Program-made: the position numbers and the translations under genes
Shown: in pieces, positions 6,472 to 10,506 of the stretch
Layout: each line of letters begins with the position of its first letter
How positions within the stretch are numbered: the first letter of the stretch is position 1
NCBI GenBank assembly: GCA_030666765.1
Contig: DAOUXE010000016.1
Span: forward strand, 1-10,506
Source of the DNA: Methanosarcinales archaeon
Lineage (GTDB): Archaea; Halobacteriota; Methanosarcinia; Methanosarcinales; Methanogasteraceae
Length of the DNA: 10,506 nucleotides
Direction: 5' to 3'
The notes under the pieces: model-generated
The model's database searches: none
What the model saw: the letters and a program-made list of their open reading frames with translations, nothing else
What the model was told of the DNA's origin: nothing

Positions 6472-6506
6472 GTGCGTGAAATATCCACGCACTCTTTTAT
6501 TTTTTA
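6472..6506 (+). terminator. Hairpin plus T-rich terminator
   Basis: A perfect 7-bp stem, GTGCGTG (6472-6478) with CACGCAC (6486-6492), closes a 7-base loop. It is followed at once by a T-rich run (TCTTTTATTTTTT, 6493-6505). This is placed 11 bp after the stop of the secreted repeat-protein gene and should end most of its transcripts before the NapH-like gene. Confidence 0.75.
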
Positions 6507-6520
6507 AAGACCAAAAATCT

Positions 6521-6526
6521 TTTAAA
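6521..6526 (+). promoter_or_regulatory. Possible TATA box of the NapH-like gene
   Basis: TTTAAA lies within AATCTTTTAAACAG, about 37 bases before the ATG at 6560. It would give a leader of roughly 12 bases. No clear Shine-Dalgarno is present. Its position after a strong terminator supports a separate promoter for this gene. Confidence 0.4.
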
Positions 6527-6559
6527 CAGTGAATCACGATTATACAATGGAAACAGGGT

Positions 6560-7516
6560 ATGAAACGAAATACAATCTATCTATTAGTCCTTTGCATCGC
6601 TTTATCCGTGATCCTCATCTGCATGCCAGCTATGGCAAAAGGTGGCGGGGGAGGAGGTGACGGCAGTGGCATGGGTGGTGGCAGAAATACAGACATAACA
6701 TCCATCTCAACCGGGATATTATCGCTAAAATTCATTTTTGGAGGTTTTGCTGCGTTAGCAGGGATTATCCTCTTAAGAACGATCAAAATCAATCGGAACA
6801 TCCGAACACTCCTGATGTGCACCATCTTTATGCTCTTCGGGGTGCTGGTGGTCATGCACCAGCCAAGCCCGCTGCGCGCAATGGTAGACCCGGTAACGGC
6901 TCTCGCAACCGGCGGTGTGATCACGCTTAATAAAGCAACGATGCTCGCCTTCATCGGCGGCTTGTCTGTCATCGGAGCGAAACTGTTCTGTGGATGGGTC
7001 TGTCCGTTTGGGGCATTGCAAGAGATCATAAACAGAATTCCGGCACCATTCCAGAGGAAGATCAAGCTGCCGTTTAAGATCTCAAACGGCATTCGAATTT
7101 CGCTCTTTGTTATCAGTTTGATCATGATTCTTGCAACAGGTTATGATCTCTACACATACCAGAACATCTTAAACCCGTTTGAGCTCTTTAACTGGCAGTT
7201 CGAAGCAGTGCTGGTAGTTCTGGTTGGCGCGGTTCTGGTCGCATCAGTATTTGTGTACCGCCCGTTCTGCTATCTTGTATGCCCAGTCGGGCTCCTGACA
7301 TGGGTGCTTGAGCAGGTAAGCATCTTCAGCGTACGCATTGATAGGGGGAAGTGCAATGACTGCAAGAAATGCATTTTAAAGTCGCCATGCCCATCTATCA
7401 AAGCGATTGTGGATGGTGACACGTTGCGACCTGACTGCTTCGCTTGTGGTGCATGTATCGATGCATGTCCGAGAGATGCGCTTAAGTTCGGAATCCGGAA
7501 AAAAGCGAAGGCATGA
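6560..7516 (+). CDS. NapH-like membrane protein with two C-terminal [4Fe-4S] motifs
   Basis: This is a 318-residue polytopic protein of the NapH/NosR/RdxA superfamily, which passes electrons between membrane quinol or reduced cofactors and a partner enzyme. An N-terminal hydrophobic segment (4-24) ending AMA is a signal or anchor and precedes a Gly-rich linker (28-41). Further membrane segments lie at about 53-73, 81-99, 127-147, 178-197 and 213-232. The family's paired cysteine motifs are present: CGWVCPFGALQE (Cys144, Cys148) and CYLVCPVGLL (Cys237, Cys241). The C-terminus carries two ferredoxin motifs, Cys265/268/271/277 and Cys293/296/299/303. The first has five residues rather than three between its last two cysteines. 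No periplasmic reductase gene is next to it. The neighbouring secreted Asp-rich cysteine protein may be its partner, but that is inference. The stop lies 15 bp from the convergent radical SAM gene. Confidence 0.88.
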   Translation: MKRNTIYLLVLCIALSVILICMPAMAKGGGGGGDGSGMGGGRNTDITSISTGILSLKFIFGGFAALAGIILLRTIKINRNIRTLLMCTIFMLFGVLVVMHQPSPLRAMVDPVTALATGGVITLNKATMLAFIGGLSVIGAKLFCGWVCPFGALQEIINRIPAPFQRKIKLPFKISNGIRISLFVISLIMILATGYDLYTYQNILNPFELFNWQFEAVLVVLVGAVLVASVFVYRPFCYLVCPVGLLTWVLEQVSIFSVRIDRGKCNDCKKCILKSPCPSIKAIVDGDTLRPDCFACGACIDACPRDALKFGIRKKAKA

Positions 7517-7531
7517 AAGGATTCCGCAGGT

Positions 7532-8836
7532 TTATTTCCCACGATACTTCTGCAGCAGCCTCGTTACCGCACGCACATCGTTCCCCTGCTGTCTGGCATC
7601 ATCGAGACATGCCTGGTACAGTTGATCGGTCAGAAGACCTGGCATTGACTTGCACATCTGGGCATGAAGCGCAAGATCGAAGCACCTCGCCTCGCTCTCT
7701 GTCATTTTAAGTGCCTTATACTCCCCGGTATGTGTAATAAACGTCGGGTTATCCGAATCATCTGTTTTTATAACGAGATCTGCAAGATGGGTCTCTGGAA
7801 TTGGCTCTGCAATGCTTATGAAGACGTCATCCAGGAAAGTATCTTCGATGAGATCCTTTGTCAACTGGTAATCTTCAGCGGTCTCGCCCGGATAGCCGAC
7901 GATGAAACTTCCTGCGACCTTCACGCCACACTGTTGCGCAAGTTCGATCGCATAAACGTTATTATCCGAATCAACCCCTTTCCGCATCGCTTTAAGCATC
8001 TCATTGCTTCCTGACTCGATCCCATAATAGACCCAACCCATCGTGAAGTCATGAATCGCATGAAGCATCTCCTCATTGACATAATCAACCCTGATGTCGG
8101 GAACCGAGACGTTTCTGCCCCCCATCACCTCTGCGATCGATTGCAGCAGTTCGACAAACGCGCTCACATTGACCGATTTTTCATGCGGGTCGTACTGGTA
8201 CAGCGAACTGGTTCCACCACTGATCGCGATTCTTCGAACGCCGCACCGCTTAAACTCCTTTATCTCCGCGATGATGTCCGCAATCTCACGGCTCCGAATC
8301 TTCCTTCCAAAGAACGCAGGGACCTGACAGAAGCCACATGCTCCGATGCAACCTCTGTGCGTCTCGATATACACATTCGCTCCCCTGATACTCTGGTCGC
8401 TGATGTCATCGGGTATAAGCGGCATCGGTCTATCGAGTTTTGCAGGTACTGGCTCGGTCCGGACGATCTCGCCATCGTTTCTGAATGCGATTCCGGAGAT
8501 ATCTTCCGAAACTCCGCTCTCGAGCAGTTCAAGTGTTGACTCCTCGCCTTCCCCGACGATAACGCCATCCACATCCAGTTCTCCAAGAATAATGTCCGGA
8601 TACGCGCTGATCGGACCGCCGACATAGATCGGTTTGCTGCTCTGCTCTGCGAAGTCCCTGATCCGGCTGTCGAGGAGGTGGAGTGTCGAGTATAGACTCA
8701 GTAGTATTATGTCAGTGTCCGCGCTGACATCCGTATTTTTGGTGAGCGTTACGTTGAATCCTGCATCTTGAAGGATTCCGCCGATCACCATCGAGCCATA
8801 CGTGTAGAGGTCAGGGGTGACGATCGTGATCTTCAT
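7532..8836 (-). CDS. B12-binding domain radical SAM protein (MJ_0865-like)
   Basis: The 434-residue product has an N-terminal cobalamin-binding-like Rossmann region (1-130: MKITIVTPDLYTYGSMVIGG, YVGGPISAYP, GVIVGEGEES) and then a radical SAM core. The cluster motif is CIGACGFC (Cys163, Cys167, Cys170), the CxxxCxxC that binds a [4Fe-4S] cluster and S-adenosylmethionine. Further core features are AISGGTSSLY (about 204-213), YYGIESGSNEMLKAMRKG (270-287) and GSFIVGYPGETAEDY (309-323). The classic B12 histidine motif DxHxxG is not seen, as in many members. The layout fits the methanogen family typified by MJ_0865. Relatives include the methyltransferase that C-methylates a glutamine of methyl-CoM reductase (MgmA), so protein methylation is a reasonable but unproven role. 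The ATG at 8836 follows a TATA-like element by about 30 bases. The gene converges with the NapH-like gene and shares no operon. Confidence 0.82.
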   Translation of the reverse strand: MKITIVTPDLYTYGSMVIGGILQDAGFNVTLTKNTDVSADTDIILLSLYSTLHLLDSRIRDFAEQSSKPIYVGGPISAYPDIILGELDVDGVIVGEGEESTLELLESGVSEDISGIAFRNDGEIVRTEPVPAKLDRPMPLIPDDISDQSIRGANVYIETHRGCIGACGFCQVPAFFGRKIRSREIADIIAEIKEFKRCGVRRIAISGGTSSLYQYDPHEKSVNVSAFVELLQSIAEVMGGRNVSVPDIRVDYVNEEMLHAIHDFTMGWVYYGIESGSNEMLKAMRKGVDSDNNVYAIELAQQCGVKVAGSFIVGYPGETAEDYQLTKDLIEDTFLDDVFISIAEPIPETHLADLVIKTDDSDNPTFITHTGEYKALKMTESEARCFDLALHAQMCKSMPGLLTDQLYQACLDDARQQGNDVRAVTRLLQKYRGK

Positions 8837-8863
8837 GGTTTGTTAACATGGACGCGGTCATGG

Positions 8864-8870
8864 TATATTT
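8864..8870 (-). promoter_or_regulatory. TATA box of the radical SAM gene
   Basis: On the minus strand AAATATA is centred about 31 bases before the ATG at 8836. Transcription would start within a few bases of the start codon. No Shine-Dalgarno is present, which fits a leaderless or near-leaderless message. Confidence 0.5.
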
Positions 8871-9082
8871 GTTTTTACCGTGATCAGAGAAACCACGCGG
8901 TGGCTAAAGCAACCTAAAAAAAAATAAAAAGAGGGGAAGGATGATGCAGGGCTGCCCAGAATCGTGTAGGGCTGTGCAAGTCATGTGATACACACGTTGG
9001 CGCACATATATAAATACGCGATCCAAGAGCGGGGTGAAAGTGAATGTGCCCCTGATGGAATCGCCACACACCACACCAAAGA

Positions 9083-9090
9083 TTTTATAT
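9083..9090 (+). promoter_or_regulatory. TATA box of the leuA-type gene
   Basis: TTTTATAT, preceded by the purine-rich CAAAGA typical of a BRE, would place the transcript start near 9112. The resulting leader of about 23 bases holds a consensus Shine-Dalgarno, GGAGG at 9124-9128, six bases before the ATG at 9135. Confidence 0.65.
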
Positions 9091-9134
9091 CCTGACCGGA
9101 CAAACCAACATCTCTCAACATCCGGAGGATTTAA

Positions 9135-10506
9135 ATGACAGAAATCAATACGAGGGATCGTTTTTTACCGCAATGAAAAACTCCGCGACGTACGCGTGCG
9201 CATCTTTGATACCACGCTGCGTGACGGTGAGCAGACGCCTGGCGTATCGCTCTCTCTCAAAGAGAAACTCGGAATCGCTGTGCAACTGGACAAACTCGGC
9301 ATCGATATCATGGAGGCAGGCTTCCCGATCGCATCGGCAGGCGAGAAGGACGCGGTCTCAGAGATCGCGAAAGCCGGACTGGACGCACAGATATGCGGGC
9401 TATCAAGAGTGATAAAGGCAGACATCGATGCGTGTCTCGACTGTGATGTCGGCATGGTACATACATTCGTATCCACTTCCGATGTCCAGCGGATACACAC
9501 CATCGGCAAGTCGAGAGAAGAGGTCGTGGATCTTGCAGTCGATGCGGTGCAGTACATCAAGGATCATGGCAGGACATGCATGTTCTCCGCGATGGACGCA
9601 ACACGGACCGATGTTGACTACTTAATCGAGATATGCAAAGCCGTCGAGGCGGTAGGCTGCGATGTCATCAACGTCCCTGACACCGTGGGCGTGATGGTGC
9701 CGTCTGCAATGTACCGGCTGATCGAAGAGATCAAGAGGTCGGTGTCGCTGCCGCTTGATGTGCACTGCCACAACGACTACGGGCTTGCCGTTGCAAACAG
9801 CATCGCTGCAGTCGAAGCAGGCGCCACCCAGGTTCAGGTGACGATCAACGGGCTTGGAGAACGCGCGGGAAACGCGGATCTTGCAGAGACTGTAATGATC
9901 CTGCACACGATTTATGGCGCAAGGACGAATGTTATGACCGAACGCCTCTTCGAGACCTCACGCATGGTCGAGCAGTACACCGGCGTTCGGGTTTCGCAGT
10001 TGATGCCCGTGGTTGGTGAGAACGCGTTTGCGCATGAATCAGGCATCCACACGCACGGCGTGCTCGTGTGCACCGACACATTCGAGCCAGGAGTGATGGC
10101 ACCTGAGATGGTCGGTCAGAAGCGAAGGATCGTTCTTGGGAAACATGCAGGCAAACACGCCGTGAAACTGGCGATCGAGTCGGCAGGATTCGTGACAAGC
10201 GATGAGCAACTGGCAGAGATACTTGGAAGGATCAAGGAACTTGGTGACAAGGGTAAACCGGTCACCGATGCAGACCTCTACGCCATCACCGAGTCCGTTA
10301 TCGGGGAGATCTCCGGAAAAGAACAGTTCATCGATCTCATGGAGGTTTCGGTGATGACCGGGAATATCATCACTCCGACTGCGTCTGTGAAGGCGATTGT
10401 TGGCGGAGATATGAAGGTCGTGGCAAACATCGGCGTTGGTCCGGTGGACGCTGCCTTAAACGCCGTGAGAAACCTGCTCGGGGAAGGAGCCAAGGTGCGC
10501 CTGCAC
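9135..10506 (+). CDS. leuA: 2-isopropylmalate synthase-type enzyme, partial, apparent 5' frameshift
   Basis: The enzyme condenses acetyl-CoA with a 2-oxo acid: 2-oxoisovalerate for leucine if LeuA, pyruvate if citramalate synthase. From 9139 a frame without stops runs to the window end. Counting from GTG 9196, visible signatures are FDTTLRDGEQTPG (4-16), the metal-binding HCHNDYGLAVANS (190-202), NGLGERAGNADL (218-229) and HESGIHTHG (280-288). From about 378 the C-terminal LeuA regulatory domain begins (TASVKAIVGGDM), which argues against the shorter homocitrate synthase AksA. The good start, GGAGG six bases before ATG 9135, reads only 13 codons to TGA at 9174. Dropping one T from the six-T run at 9161-9166 joins it to the enzyme frame as MTEINTRDRFYRNEKLRDVR. 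GTG 9196 is an in-frame start without a Shine-Dalgarno. The 3' end lies beyond the window. Confidence 0.85.

Larger units (their letters stand above)
8837..9134. other. Divergent intergenic region with tandem promoters for the leuA-type gene
   Basis: Besides the promoter of the radical SAM gene this region holds two plus-strand TATA boxes, ATATATAAATA at 9006-9016 and TTTTATAT at 9083-9090. An A-rich tract lies at about 8912-8926, just after the small hairpin CCAC-GCG-GTGG (8896-8906). AGGGCTG occurs twice at 8948-8978. A short reading frame from GTG 9040 to TGA 9138 (32 codons) runs into the leuA-type ATG; GGGGTGA at 9031-9037 precedes it closely. Whether that short frame is translated cannot be decided here. 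Confidence 0.5.

Noticed and set aside
6157..6488. Pro/Ser- and Arg/His-rich minus-strand frames
   Set aside because: They are the complement of the Asp/Gly repeat coding sequence, whose low complexity keeps other frames open.
7664..8625. Several open frames opposite the radical SAM gene, up to 162 codons
   Set aside because: They lie wholly within a gene with clear catalytic motifs, have no family features of their own and look like antisense shadows of its codon use.
9136..9138. In-frame TGA between the short upstream frame and the leuA-type enzyme as a selenocysteine or readthrough codon
   Set aside because: The residues around it are not conserved parts of the enzyme, and the Shine-Dalgarno points to ATG 9135 instead. 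No selenocysteine-insertion structure was recognised.

Overview
The window looks like chromosomal DNA from a euryarchaeon of the methanogen or anaerobic methane/alkane-oxidiser type. This rests on an archaeal-type prolyl-tRNA synthetase, the exosome subunit Csl4, a probable methanofuran-biosynthesis ligase (MfnD), a stand-alone TRAM protein, a B12-binding radical SAM protein of a family found in methanogens, and an archaeal 2-isopropylmalate-synthase-type enzyme. Several genes have TATA boxes at the spacing expected for leaderless or short-leader transcripts. No rRNA, tRNA, CRISPR array or transposase gene was seen, and the species cannot be named from this sequence.

Layout. Bases 1-390 hold no gene but contain a compact nested inverted-repeat element bounded by a 12-nt direct repeat. 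Then come proS, csl4 and mfnD on the plus strand, closely spaced (csl4 and mfnD share one base). Bases 3580-3776 hold palindromes and a nested hairpin between convergent genes. A TRAM gene (minus), about 450 bp without a convincing gene, and a DUF2284 cysteine-rich gene (minus) follow. Divergent from DUF2284 is a two-gene unit: a winged-helix regulator and a three-helix membrane protein.

After a 308-bp regulatory gap come a secreted Asp/Gly/Cys repeat protein with its own promoter and a strong terminator, and then a NapH-like polytopic membrane protein with two C-terminal [4Fe-4S] motifs. A convergent B12-binding radical SAM gene ends 15 bp from it. At the right edge is a leuA-type gene, cut by the window end, with an apparent frameshift at a run of six T near its start.

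How the genes fit together. proS, csl4 and mfnD are housekeeping or cofactor genes. The most interesting part is 5133-7516: a regulator, a small membrane protein, a secreted putative Ca-binding cysteine protein and a membrane ferredoxin-type electron carrier sit together. Between the two halves are repeated 17-bp operator-like sites, two of them spaced 22 bp apart just upstream of a TATA box. I infer a membrane redox or metal-handling module, but its substrate cannot be read from the sequence. The leuA frameshift is the clearest anomaly: a consensus Shine-Dalgarno and ATG lead into a 13-codon dead end, while the conserved enzyme continues one frame away.
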